DNA of 12,331 bases from Neptuniibacter sp. (lineage in GTDB: Bacteria > Pseudomonadota > Gammaproteobacteria > Pseudomonadales > Balneatricaceae), in the NCBI GenBank assembly GCA_030149405.1, contig JASBRM010000076.1, positions 1 to 12,331 on the forward strand, read 5' to 3'. The translations under genes were made by a program, and so were the position numbers. Of the stretch, positions 1 through 7,620 are shown piece after piece; within the stretch, counting starts at the first letter, position 1, and every line of letters begins with the position of its first letter. Below the pieces are notes generated by a model. The model searched no databases and had not been told where the DNA came from. It saw only the letters and a program-made list of their open reading frames with translations.

Positions 1-113
1 AGCTGCCAATGGTCTGCTTTTAGGGCTTTGTCGATGGCTGTATCCAGAGAGATATCTGCATGAGCCGCTCCAACAAAAGACACCATAAGAATGGTCGAAA
101 TAAAAGTACGCAT
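1..113 (-). CDS. N-terminus of a secreted, probably TolC-family outer-membrane efflux protein (partial)
   Basis: Only the first 37 codons lie in the window; the gene continues past position 1. The ATG at 113-111 is preceded by a purine-rich ribosome site (AGGAAAGGAA, about 115-124). The product begins with a clear type I signal peptide (MRTFISTILMVSFVGAAHA, predicted cut after AHA). The mature start, DISLDTAIDKALKADHW, resembles the 'LxLxxAixxAlxxnp' opening of TolC/CusC/CzcC outer-membrane factors. If so, it would form the outer-membrane channel of a tripartite exporter. The upstream 140-aa His/Cys membrane protein, 63 bp away on the same strand, suggests a metal-efflux cluster, but this is inference. 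So little sequence is present that another periplasmic family cannot be excluded. Confidence 0.6.
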   Translation of the reverse strand, partial: MRTFISTILMVSFVGAAHADISLDTAIDKALKADHWQ

Positions 114-176
114 GTTCCTTTCCTGATCAAAACTAAATCACCCTTCAACAGGGAACGTTATAAAATCAGGAGGGAT

Positions 177-599
177 TTAATTCAGAAAAACAGACTGTTG
201 CAGATGCAACCGGGGATAGGAAGGTGGATAGAAGTGACTCTGCGCGTAAGCATATCTTCGTCGCTGATGTTGCAACAAAGAATAGAACATAAACATCAGC
301 GAAGTGGAGCTTATCAGGTAGGCCAGAAAGAAACCGCTCTCAGCATCAAATGAAGCTGTTTGATCGGATACTGGATTAATGCTCCATTCACAACTTTCCG
401 ATGTCTCGCAATGAGACTGAGGAATCACATCATGCTCTACATGTTTAGTCATATGATGGGCATGAGGATCATTGGATGTAGTGGAAGAATCAACAGAGAA
501 AAGGTCTGTACACACCCCGACTGAGCAATACAGCACAAACATCACTGCCAAAATGGCGGTAATGAATCTTGTGCGTTTTGTCAGGTGTTGAGGTGTCAC
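177..599 (-). CDS. Small two-helix membrane protein with His/Cys-bearing periplasmic segment, metal-efflux associated (putative)
   Basis: This 140-aa protein is not one I can name. The N-terminal helix (about residues 11-29) is followed by a loop carrying His46, His48, His49, His53, His56, His63, Cys64 and Cys70. A second hydrophobic segment (about 89-109) precedes a basic tail ending in RLHLQQSVFLN. The His/Cys loop could bind a soft or borderline metal such as copper or zinc; that is inference. The start is GTG at 599-597, chosen because a strong AGAGGAAG ribosome site (606-613) sits six bases upstream and no better start exists. It is co-directional with, and 63 bp upstream of, the TolC-like gene, so the two are probably co-transcribed. 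Small His-rich proteins often precede CzcCBA/CusCBA-like exporters, which would fit. The upstream c-di-GMP gene ends 78 bp away. Confidence 0.6.
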   Translation of the reverse strand: MTPQHLTKRTRFITAILAVMFVLYCSVGVCTDLFSVDSSTTSNDPHAHHMTKHVEHDVIPQSHCETSESCEWSINPVSDQTASFDAESGFFLAYLISSTSLMFMFYSLLQHQRRRYAYAQSHFYPPSYPRLHLQQSVFLN

Positions 600-605
600 T
601 GATAA

Positions 606-613
606 CTTCCTCT
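606..613 (-). promoter_or_regulatory. Shine-Dalgarno site supporting a GTG start
   Basis: The minus strand reads AGAGGAAG followed by six bases and GTG at 599. This near-ideal ribosome site is the reason to place the start of the 140-aa membrane protein at GTG. Confidence 0.65.
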
Positions 614-677
614 GGCTTAGTAACTTGTTGATTGTGGCATGGTGATAAAGTTCCGAGTTCTTTGATCTTAACTCAGA

Positions 678-3122
678 TCAGATTTCCAAAGTAGCGGTTA
701 GGCTGGTCGCTTCAATTTCTTCAGCGGGTTGAGGTCTGTCAATATAGAATCCCTGGAATACATGACAACCGCATTGACTGGCTTTAAGCATCTGCTCTTG
801 CGTTTCTACACCCTCGGCTGTCACCCTTAAGCTATAAGCCCTGGCAATGGAACATACCGCTGCGACCATGGATTCACTCTTATGATCAGATCCCAACTCC
901 TTGATGAAAGCACGGTCAATTTTAACAATATCAATGGGTAACTCTTTCAAATAACTTAATGATGAATATCCGGTGCCGAAATCATCCAGAGCTATTTTTA
1001 CCCCGTATTTACGCAGTTGCTCCAATCGCAGGACAGTAAACTCAATGCTCTCAACCGCCACATTCTCAGTGATCTCCAGACAGATATCTGTCAGCTTTGT
1101 GCCTGTACTCTCAACTCTGGTTTTAAGAGAACGAATCATGTCTTCCTGGTAGAACTGTTGTGGACTGATATTAATCGACATATACCAGCCTTCCTGCCAA
1201 AACCCACTCTTACGCCACTCTACAATTTGTTCGCTGCAATGACTGATTAACCAATCACTGACAGGAACGATTAAACCACTTATCTCAAGACTGGGAATAA
1301 ACTCAGCCGGGGAAATCATGCCTTTGATTGGGTGCTGCCAACGAATCAGCGCCTCAAAACCACAGATATCACCGTCATTTCCTACCAGTGGCTGGTAATG
1401 AACTTTAAAATCTTCATTAACCAATGCCTGGTGCAGCTCGTTTTCCAGATAGCGTTGTTTCTCTACTGCAAGGGACATCGCCTCATGATAAAAGGCGTAA
1501 CAATTTCGACCGTTCTCTTTAGCGTGGTACATAGCTGTATCAGCAAAGCGGAGAAGGTCTTCAATTGTCTCTTTTTCAGATGGAAATATGACAACACCAA
1601 TACTGGCACCAATTCTGAGTTGGTGTTGATGGACAAAAAATGGCTCAGCTAATACGCCAAGCAGTTTTTTACATACCCGCTCGACATCCTGAACTAATGC
1701 TTCACGTTCTTCCTGGAAGGATTGAACAAGAACGACAAACTCATCCCCACCCAAGCGAGCAATTGTGTCATTGTTTCTGACATTAGCAGCAAGCAATTTT
1801 GCCACTTTCTTTAGAAGCATGTCGCCAATGCCATGACCTAGCGAATCGTTGATGGTTTTAAAGTGGTCAAGGTCAATAAATAGTAAAGCGTTAAACTCAC
1901 CTGTTCGCCGACAAGTCGCCAAAGATTGTCCCAAGCGATCATTCAATAGTGTCCGGTTAGGCAAACCAGTGAGCGCATCATGGTTGGCCATATGACTGAT
2001 ATGGTCCTGAACCATTTTCTGTTCTGATATATCCGATGCAACGATCAGCAAAGCGGGCGAACTAAAATGTTCGAAAGGAGCGATCTGTACGGTGAGATAA
2101 CAAAGCTCACCTTCAGGGTTAGTCCAGGTCAACTCCCTTAGCTCTGTAGAACTCTGATTAACTTGTACTGCCTGTAATACCTGCCCCAACGATTTAATTT
2201 CATCTTTATTACTGTGCAGTTTTTGTAATGCCATTCCAATCAAATCGCCCGCATTGCGATTATAAAAGTGTGCAAATGACTGGTTACAAAAGAGAATATC
2301 TCCCTCCAGATCAAGCGATACGATTAATTGTGGCACCTGGTCAATTAACTGATTCAAACGCATTTCACTTCGGGCAATGGCACGATGATGCTCTCTGTTG
2401 TCTTCCAACAGAGTTTGTACCGTTTCTATAAAGTGATTCCCGGCATTAGCCAGTTGACCTAATTCGGTATCCTGATGCTGCTTAGACACAGCTAACCTCT
2501 GATCCCCCATACTCTTAGGGTCAAGGTTGGTAAACTGCTGGGCAAGTATCGATAAAGGTTTGGTAAGGGTGTAGTAAAAAACTGCAATTAACAAAATTGC
2601 CAGGAGCAGGTTGCGTATAAATCCTGTGATAAAAACGTAAACTGCCCTGTCATAAAAAGGCTGAAAAGCCGTATCCGGATTGATACTAAGTTTCAGCTGG
2701 CCCGGGGCAATATTGACATATTCAGGCGCTTTGAGAGGCACATTGTATGTTTTCTCTTCGCTGAAGAACGCCTGTGTTAACCAATCCGTTTTACTCTTGA
2801 TATGAGGAATACTGTTTTGTGCCAGCACCTCCCCTAATTCATCTCGGATAACCACTTCCTGAACAAAGGAATATTGCATGAGACCTGACACTACCTCATG
2901 CGCAAGAGCCGGATCTAATGTATGTACAGCCCGGCTTGCAGGCGGTTCACTCGCTTTGAGAATTTTTTCAATCGTGCCATCCAGAAGTGTTTCCTGCTCT
3001 TTAAAGTCCTGAAACAACTGAATAGCACTGAGAAGGAGCCCTATCGTGAACGCAAGTAGCACAGCATAATTGGCTAGCCGGAATGATAGCTTCTTGTTAA
3101 ATAAGATAAACGAGCCTGGCAT
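678..3122 (-). CDS. Membrane-bound PAS-GGDEF-EAL protein (c-di-GMP synthesis/breakdown)
   Basis: An 814-aa inner-membrane signalling protein. A first transmembrane helix (about 15-37) and a second (about 161-183) enclose a periplasmic sensor segment of roughly 120 residues. A HAMP-like linker (about 184-240), a PAS domain (about 254-368), a GGDEF domain (about 378-545) and an EAL domain (about 556-805) follow. The GGDEF motif is intact (458-462), and an RxxD inhibitory site (R449-N-N-D452) lies exactly five residues before it. EAL catalytic positions are also present: E590 of EAL, N651 of NIS, E683 in the EIT motif, D713-D714 of DDFG, K734 of KID, and E770 and E773 of AEGVE. Both cyclase and phosphodiesterase activity are therefore possible; which dominates cannot be read from sequence. 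It probably tunes the motile-to-biofilm switch. The ATG at 3122 has only a distant AAGGGA (13 bases away), so translation may be modest. The nuclease-like gene ends 79 bp upstream on the same strand. Confidence 0.95.
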   Translation of the reverse strand: MPGSFILFNKKLSFRLANYAVLLAFTIGLLLSAIQLFQDFKEQETLLDGTIEKILKASEPPASRAVHTLDPALAHEVVSGLMQYSFVQEVVIRDELGEVLAQNSIPHIKSKTDWLTQAFFSEEKTYNVPLKAPEYVNIAPGQLKLSINPDTAFQPFYDRAVYVFITGFIRNLLLAILLIAVFYYTLTKPLSILAQQFTNLDPKSMGDQRLAVSKQHQDTELGQLANAGNHFIETVQTLLEDNREHHRAIARSEMRLNQLIDQVPQLIVSLDLEGDILFCNQSFAHFYNRNAGDLIGMALQKLHSNKDEIKSLGQVLQAVQVNQSSTELRELTWTNPEGELCYLTVQIAPFEHFSSPALLIVASDISEQKMVQDHISHMANHDALTGLPNRTLLNDRLGQSLATCRRTGEFNALLFIDLDHFKTINDSLGHGIGDMLLKKVAKLLAANVRNNDTIARLGGDEFVVLVQSFQEEREALVQDVERVCKKLLGVLAEPFFVHQHQLRIGASIGVVIFPSEKETIEDLLRFADTAMYHAKENGRNCYAFYHEAMSLAVEKQRYLENELHQALVNEDFKVHYQPLVGNDGDICGFEALIRWQHPIKGMISPAEFIPSLEISGLIVPVSDWLISHCSEQIVEWRKSGFWQEGWYMSINISPQQFYQEDMIRSLKTRVESTGTKLTDICLEITENVAVESIEFTVLRLEQLRKYGVKIALDDFGTGYSSLSYLKELPIDIVKIDRAFIKELGSDHKSESMVAAVCSIARAYSLRVTAEGVETQEQMLKASQCGCHVFQGFYIDRPQPAEEIEATSLTATLEI

Positions 3123-3201
3123 CTGCGTAATAAATTCCCTTAAAAATCTCTTTGAAAGTCTAGTCCGCTAAACGAGCTTTACTCCGCTGTTCTTTCCCTG
3201 A

Positions 3202-4014
3202 TCAAACTTCTATACCAAATTTAAGCAATTTTCTTGGTAAAACCTCATCCAGTGATTCAATATCCTGATCATCCAGCTCAATCAACTTGAAACCTGCCTG
3301 AACTATTTGTTCCTTTTTACTCATTTTTTCTGGCAGTTGAGATGGCGTATTTCCCTCCCCCCAATATTCAATATAGAGGTGGTATTGAGGAAGATAAAAG
3401 TCTGACAGGTATTTTTCTTCAAAAGGCAGTCGGCGTTGGTATGCATGCAATAATCCAGAAAAATACAGCCAGTTATCAATCTTTTGTTCTTGCACAGAAG
3501 AAACCTTATGCCCATCACAGCATATAAAGTTATCGGCTGCCAGCTCTTCAATACTTCTTTTTAGAACAATATTATTCGTTATCTCTGAAGGCCAGAGTAC
3601 ATAAGGCACAGCTGTGTTTATGTTCTCACGCTGACAACCACCTTCTAATTCCCCCTGCTTTGTAACCAGCCAACCTTTTCTGGAAGGTAAGACCCATCCC
3701 AATTCCACAAGAATTTGATCAATTTGCTTACGTGTAAAGGAAAAAAATTTAGCTAGCTTTGTGGAGGTGAGTAGATGTGAATCCGCATTACTCAGAGCAT
3801 TGTGACTGACTACGGTTGATGGCCAGATGATATAACGACCAAACTTTTGACTCTCCCTGTAACTTCCACCTTCAAATTCCCCCTTACTAGTGAGCTTCCA
3901 ACTGTCATCCGCACGCTCAATCCAACACAGCGTCTCAAGTTCAGCAAACATCTGTTTGGTTGTTTTACCCAGAGCCTTAGCCAAAGCTGAGGTAGAAAGT
4001 GGAGAATCCGACAT
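3202..4014 (-). CDS. Tandem winged-helix-like repeats fused to a VSR/DUF559-like nuclease domain (function unknown)
   Basis: I do not recognise a named gene for this 270-aa protein. Residues about 5-66 and 80-143 are a visible duplication. Both copies read roughly LSTSxLAK-(x)-TxKQ-(x)-LxxLxWI, then a WxLTxxGExEGGxxRE block, and close with YIxWPS. The helix pattern suggests two winged-helix-like binding modules. Residues about 170-265 look like a PD-(D/E)XK nuclease of the VSR/DUF559 kind: E176 in an entry helix, D205 in SDFYLP, E216 in YIEYWG, then a Lys-rich helix (K230, K233, K234) and a GFKLIELDD strand. That pattern resembles the nuclease tail of some UvrD-like helicases. A DNA-binding nuclease, perhaps in repair or defence, is inference. 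ATG at 4014 has AGGAA about 10 bases upstream. It is divergent from ansA (148 bp apart) and co-directional with the GGDEF-EAL gene. No methyltransferase or helicase partner lies in the window. Confidence 0.8.
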   Translation of the reverse strand: MSDSPLSTSALAKALGKTTKQMFAELETLCWIERADDSWKLTSKGEFEGGSYRESQKFGRYIIWPSTVVSHNALSNADSHLLTSTKLAKFFSFTRKQIDQILVELGWVLPSRKGWLVTKQGELEGGCQRENINTAVPYVLWPSEITNNIVLKRSIEELAADNFICCDGHKVSSVQEQKIDNWLYFSGLLHAYQRRLPFEEKYLSDFYLPQYHLYIEYWGEGNTPSQLPEKMSKKEQIVQAGFKLIELDDQDIESLDEVLPRKLLKFGIEV

Positions 4015-4162
4015 TCAGATCGTTTCCTGGCAATAATTCTATAAGAATAAATTGTTAAGGGACTTGTTCGCAGGTTCCTTACTAGTCAGCTTACACAAAA
4101 TCATTGAAAATTCATTTAAAATCAAAAGATATATCACAAACTTTCGCAGGTTGTATCCTATC

Positions 4163-5179
4163 ATGGTGGATAAGCAGATACTCATCATCTATACCGGTGG
4201 CACTATCGGTATGCAAAAAACAGAGAGTGGTTATCTCCCGATTTCCGGTTTTCGTTCTGTCATTGAGGAAAAGCTTCACCCGCCTGCTGGTTCTGTGTTG
4301 CCAGAATACGACTTGCTGGAGCTCGAACACATTATCGATAGCGCTAATCTGGTGCCGCAAAACTGGAACAATATTGCTGCAGCAGTTATTGATAACTATG
4401 AAAAATACGATGGTTTCATCGTACTCCATGGCACAGACACCATGGCCTATAGCGCGTCTATGCTGTCTTTCATACTCTCTGGATCTGACAAACCCGTTAT
4501 ATTTACAGGGTCCCAGATCCCCCTGATTGAACCAAGATCCGATGCTCAGGAAAATCTGTGTAATGCATTGATGATTGCAGCCTATCATCCAGTTCCAGAA
4601 GTCACCGTTTTCTTCCACGGAAAATTATTCCGTGGTAACCGTTCCACTAAAAGTAAATCCACCGGTTTAGATGCGTTTGAAAGCCCTAATTATCCCTGGC
4701 TTGGTCAGGCAGGTCCTCAAATAGAGATACACACTGAGCTTGTCTGGCCTGAACAACCGAAACACTTCAGCAATCCTGAATTTTCTAAACATTCAGTAGC
4801 GATTTTACCGATCTACCCGGGTCTGGATGCTGGGCTGGTAAATTCGATACTGGAAAGTTCGCATCTTGATGGTCTGATCATTCAGAGTTATGGCGTTGGC
4901 AACCTCCCCGATCAAAATCAACAACTCATAGATTCACTTAGATCGGCAGCAGAGAGTGGCTGTATCATTTTAAACATCAGCCAGTGCTTACAAGCTGAAG
5001 TTTTCCATGGACATTATGCCTGCAGTGCAGAACTGAATGAGATTGGTATTATCTCAGGGGCAAATATGACCACAGAAGCAGCCTACACCAAGCTGATATT
5101 TTTACTTGCTTGTGGATTACCCAGAGAGGATATACAAATCAGACTCAGTGAAAGCCTTGTAGGTGAAGTCGATCATTAA
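4163..5179 (+). CDS. ansA: Cytoplasmic L-asparaginase I
   Basis: Hydrolyses L-asparagine to aspartate and ammonia in the cytoplasm. From the ATG at 4163 the product is 338 aa, the length of E. coli AnsA, and no signal peptide is present. Catalytic residues fall at the E. coli positions: T14 in YTGGTIG, T91-D92 in HGTDTMAY, and K163 in STKSKS. Strongly conserved blocks include VIFTGSQIPL, RGNRSTK and YGVGN. The reading frame stays open upstream to about 4052, but the extra residues do not match the family, so the later start is preferred; its ribosome site is weak (AGG 12 bases away), and GTG at 4166 is an alternative. The residue equivalent to E. coli Arg240, before SYGVGN, is Gln241 here. 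The gene is divergent from the nuclease-like gene and its stop lies 2 bp from the stop of the convergent PhnA-like gene. Confidence 0.95.
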   Translation: MVDKQILIIYTGGTIGMQKTESGYLPISGFRSVIEEKLHPPAGSVLPEYDLLELEHIIDSANLVPQNWNNIAAAVIDNYEKYDGFIVLHGTDTMAYSASMLSFILSGSDKPVIFTGSQIPLIEPRSDAQENLCNALMIAAYHPVPEVTVFFHGKLFRGNRSTKSKSTGLDAFESPNYPWLGQAGPQIEIHTELVWPEQPKHFSNPEFSKHSVAILPIYPGLDAGLVNSILESSHLDGLIIQSYGVGNLPDQNQQLIDSLRSAAESGCIILNISQCLQAEVFHGHYACSAELNEIGIISGANMTTEAAYTKLIFLLACGLPREDIQIRLSESLVGEVDH

Positions 5180-5181
5180 GT

Positions 5182-5586
5182 TCAGGGCAGTTCAACCTTC
5201 TCAAGCCACTCTTGCTCTTCCGGATCAAGATAGAGTTGCTCTTCCAGCTCCAACGCCCATCTTTCGTGTTCTGATAGATTGTGCAGCATGGTCGCAGCAA
5301 GCACTTTGACTGCAGGCACCGGGCTCCATACCGAGTAATTAAGGCAACGCCAGTGATTTGAATCACGTAATTTTGGCCTTTGAATCTGCTCTAGGCATGT
5401 GTCACATAACATTAAGCAGTGTTCAAATTCGGGACAAGAACCTACCGGCGGTACTTCGAAGACTGTGAGTTTAACACCCTGTGCATCACATAATTCACAG
5501 TGAGAGCTACAACGCCGAACAAGATCCTTGCCAAATAACGACAACCCATGGTGGCGTTCTATATGACGTTCATGACCCTTAGACAT
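5182..5586 (-). CDS. PhnA-like zinc-ribbon protein, short form
   Basis: A 134-aa protein matching the N-terminal zinc-ribbon part of the PhnA/YjdM family as I know it: HCELC (C30, C33), VYEVPPV-like VFEVPPV, LCDTC (C61, C64), then HWRCLN and VWSPVPAVKVLA. The two CxxC pairs should hold one zinc ion. Two-domain relatives carry a C-terminal SH3-like PhnA domain that is absent here; the protein ends with an acidic tail around LDPEEQEWLEKVELP. The name PhnA is historical: phosphonate breakdown is not supported for most members, and the cellular role is unknown. The N-terminus is unusually His/Arg-rich (HERHIERHHG). ATG at 5586 has AGGG seven bases upstream. The gene faces ansA with 2 bp between the stop codons. 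Confidence 0.82.
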   Translation of the reverse strand: MSKGHERHIERHHGLSLFGKDLVRRCSSHCELCDAQGVKLTVFEVPPVGSCPEFEHCLMLCDTCLEQIQRPKLRDSNHWRCLNYSVWSPVPAVKVLAATMLHNLSEHERWALELEEQLYLDPEEQEWLEKVELP

Positions 5587-5696
5587 AATATAACCCTACT
5601 TTACATACCTATATAACAGATAGCACAATATCCGCCCTTTAACCGATTAAAGTAATAATTTTTAGTCACTCACGGCTGATTATGGTTCCCAGAATT

Positions 5697-5725
5697 AAAA
5701 AGGGCAGCTGGTCTGGCTGCCCTTT
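5697..5725 (-). terminator. Rho-independent terminator of the DUF1269-type gene
   Basis: Perfect 10-bp stem (AAAGGGCAGC, 5699-5708, with GCTGCCCTTT, 5716-5725) around a 7-base loop. Read on the minus strand the stem runs into TTTTT (5701-5697), and it lies about 50 bp past the stop of the gene at 5777-6301. On the plus strand only three T follow, so the minus direction is preferred. Confidence 0.85.
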
Positions 5726-5776
5726 AATGCCGGATGGAGACTCCGACTAATCGGCCTGTTAAGGCAATAAAAAAAA

Positions 5777-6301
5777 TTAAGCTGCTTGTTGATGGTCCCA
5801 GTGTAAATGAATAATTTCTACTAACGCCTTCGGACAGTGGTGCCTGATCACCTTATGCATTTCTGACATGCGCTCTGCAGGAATATTCACCATTACCAAA
5901 AAACACCCTTGTTCCAATGCATGTTTGTATTTAGCTAGTAAATGAACGGGTGTGCTTTCACCAACAAGTTTTCCTATCCATCCTCCCAGTCCAATACCCA
6001 GAAAGCTTCCGGCAATCACTGTGCCACCAGCCCAAACGGCGCCCAGTGGAGCTAACGCAGTGCTTGCCACCAGACCAGCAGCAAGGCCAAAACCACCACC
6101 TGCAACCATGCCCCAGTCCATATCGTTTTCTAACTCTGTTGTCTCCACTTCCGTCGCAGCATTTAAACGCAATTTCTCTATCTGCGAACAGTCATTAGCA
6201 ATTATGTGGATGTCGTCCTCTGAAACCCCTTTTGAAATTAAGGAGTCAATCACTCCCTCTACATGTTGTGAAGTTGGGGCGAGGAAAACCAGCCTTTTCA
6301 T
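5777..6301 (-). CDS. DUF1269-type membrane protein
   Basis: A 174-aa protein of unknown function. The opening MKRLVFLAPTSQHVEGVIDSL is typical of DUF1269 proteins, with a cytoplasmic alpha/beta head. A long Gly/Ala-rich hydrophobic core (about residues 64-114), rich in GxxxG spacing, probably forms a tightly packed membrane hairpin. The C-terminal part (about 130-165) repeats an alpha/beta pattern (FLVMVNIP...MHKVIRHHCP...EIIHLH). ATG at 6301 has AGGTG five bases upstream. A possible -10 (TATACT, 6333-6338 on the minus strand) lies in the region shared with the divergent purT; no good -35 is visible. It appears to be a single-gene unit closed by the terminator at 5697-5725. Confidence 0.75.
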   Translation of the reverse strand: MKRLVFLAPTSQHVEGVIDSLISKGVSEDDIHIIANDCSQIEKLRLNAATEVETTELENDMDWGMVAGGGFGLAAGLVASTALAPLGAVWAGGTVIAGSFLGIGLGGWIGKLVGESTPVHLLAKYKHALEQGCFLVMVNIPAERMSEMHKVIRHHCPKALVEIIHLHWDHQQAA

Positions 6302-6382
6302 CTCGACACCTCGTATTGTGACAACGCATTAAAGTATAGTGCAAATCCCCTTTGGTGCTGGCGATAGTCAGGTTTTGCCCCT

Positions 6383-6388
6383 TATAAT
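6383..6388 (+). promoter_or_regulatory. Candidate -10 box for purT
   Basis: A perfect TATAAT lies 32 bases before the purT ATG in the 119-bp divergent region. No convincing -35 exists at 16-18 bp spacing, so an activator, or another start site, may be needed. Confidence 0.4.
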
Positions 6389-6420
6389 GCTTGAAAATTT
6401 TTCACGCTGGAGAATGGACA

Positions 6421-7602
6421 ATGTTGCAGCTTGGTACACCTTTTTCGAACAGTGCTACGCGTATCCTTATGTGTGGCGGTGGTGAGCTTGGGAAGGAAGT
6501 TGTTATCGAGCTTCAACGCCTGGGCACCGAAGTCATCGTAGTCGACCGTTATGAGAACGCCCCGGCAATGCAAGTAGCTGACCGATGCCACGTGATTTCT
6601 ATGCTGGATGGAGAGGCTCTAAGACAGGTTATTGAGTTGGAAAAACCGGACCTGATTGTTCCAGAAATTGAAGCCATTGCCACAGAGACTCTGGCTGAAC
6701 TGGAAAACGAAGGCTTTACCATTATTCCAACGGCAAAAGCGGTTAAGTTAACAATGAACCGCGAAGGGATTCGTAGATTAGCCGCTGAAGAACTACAAAT
6801 TCCGACTTCACCCTATCGATTTGCTGAAACCTATGAAGAGTACCTGGCCGCAGTGGCAGAGATTGGTCTGCCTTGTGTGGTAAAGCCAATCATGAGCTCT
6901 TCCGGTAAAGGACAATCAACACTTAAAGAATCCTCAGATGTGGATCCTGCCTGGCACTACGCTCAAGAAGGAGGACGTGCTGGGAAAGGTAAAGTGATTG
7001 TAGAAGGATTTGTGGATTTTGATTATGAAATTACTCTTCTGACAGTCCGACATTCCGGCTATACCAGCTTCTGTGAGCCAATTGGTCATGTTCAGGTTAG
7101 TGGTGACTATCGCCAGTCGTGGCAACCACAGAAAATGAGTGATACGGCCCTCAATACTTCTCGTGATATTGCAGAGAAAGTGACGACTGCTCTTGGCGGT
7201 AACGGTATCTTTGGTGTAGAGCTGTTTATTAAAGAAGATCAGGTTTATTTCAGTGAAGTATCTCCGCGACCCCATGATACCGGTATGGTCACCATGATCT
7301 CTCAGGATCTTTCAGAGTTTGCTCTGCATGCACGTGCCATTCTTGGACTGCCGATTCCATCCATACATTTTCATGGACCTTCAGCATCCAGTGTAATTCT
7401 GGTTGAAGGTGAATCTAAAGAAGTAAGGTTTGGTAACCTGCAGCAAGTTCTGGCGGAACCCGACACCGAACTGAGATTATTCGGCAAGCCCGAAGTTTCA
7501 GGGCAACGCAGAATGGGGGTTGTACTCGCCCGTGATACATCTGTTGATAAAGCAAAAGAGAAGGCTATTAAGGGCTCCAATTCGATCAGTGTCGAACTTT
7601 GA
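6421..7602 (+). CDS. purT: Formate-dependent phosphoribosylglycinamide formyltransferase (GAR transformylase 2)
   Basis: An ATP-grasp enzyme of purine synthesis that uses formate and ATP to formylate GAR to FGAR, replacing the folate-dependent PurN step. From the ATG at 6421 it is 393 aa, against 392 in E. coli. Key residues sit at E. coli positions: E22 in GGGELGKE and E82 in PEIEAIA (formate/GAR site), K155 and the SSSGKGQ loop (160-165) for ATP, and E267, E279 and D286 for magnesium and substrate. [11 protein letters not shown] and RLFGKP are intact. The frame is open back to about 6391, but GGAG at 6409-6412, eight bases from the ATG, and family length fix this start. A strong hairpin and a small zinc-ribbon gene follow on the same strand. 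I see no convincing PurR operator upstream. Confidence 0.97.
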   Translation: MLQLGTPFSNSATRILMCGGGELGKEVVIELQRLGTEVIVVDRYENAPAMQVADRCHVISMLDGEALRQVIELEKPDLIVPEIEAIATETLAELENEGFTIIPTAKAVKLTMNREGIRRLAAEELQIPTSPYRFAETYEEYLAAVAEIGLPCVVKPIMSSSGKGQSTLKESSDVDPAWHYAQEGGRAGKGKVIVEGFVDFDYEITLLTVRHSGYTSFCEPIGHVQVSGDYRQSWQPQKMSDTALNTSRDIAEKVTTALGGNGIFGVELFIKEDQVYFSEVSPRPHDTGMVTMISQDLSEFALHARAILGLPIPSIHFHGPSASSVILVEGESKEVRFGNLQQVLAEPDTELRLFGKPEVSGQRRMGVVLARDTSVDKAKEKAIKGSNSISVEL

Positions 7603-7620
7603 TTTGATTTAGGTATGACT

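Noticed and set aside
157..169. GTTATAAAATCAG between the 140-aa gene and the TolC-like gene as a Zur box
   Set aside because: The left half fits but the right half matches only three of six positions.
653..676. Hairpin just after the GGDEF-EAL stop as a terminator
   Set aside because: Stem of seven pairs with a wobble, a 10-base loop and only AACTTTATC after it; too weak to call.
4036..4048. ATTCTATAAGAAT palindrome between the nuclease-like gene and ansA
   Set aside because: Short, AT-only except two bases, and with no matching -35; likely chance in AT-rich intergenic DNA.
4112..4618. 168-codon open frame antisense to ansA
   Set aside because: It is the shadow of a clearly identified gene; no domain, start context or codon pattern supports it.
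5611..5618. TGTTATAT on the minus strand upstream of the PhnA-like gene, as a second Zur box
   Set aside because: Only one half-site matches; the other half (AGGTATG) does not resemble TATAACA.
6340..6357. GCAAA...TTTGG before purT as a PurR operator
   Set aside because: It lacks the central CG and the flanking bases of the ACGCAAACGTTTGCGT class.
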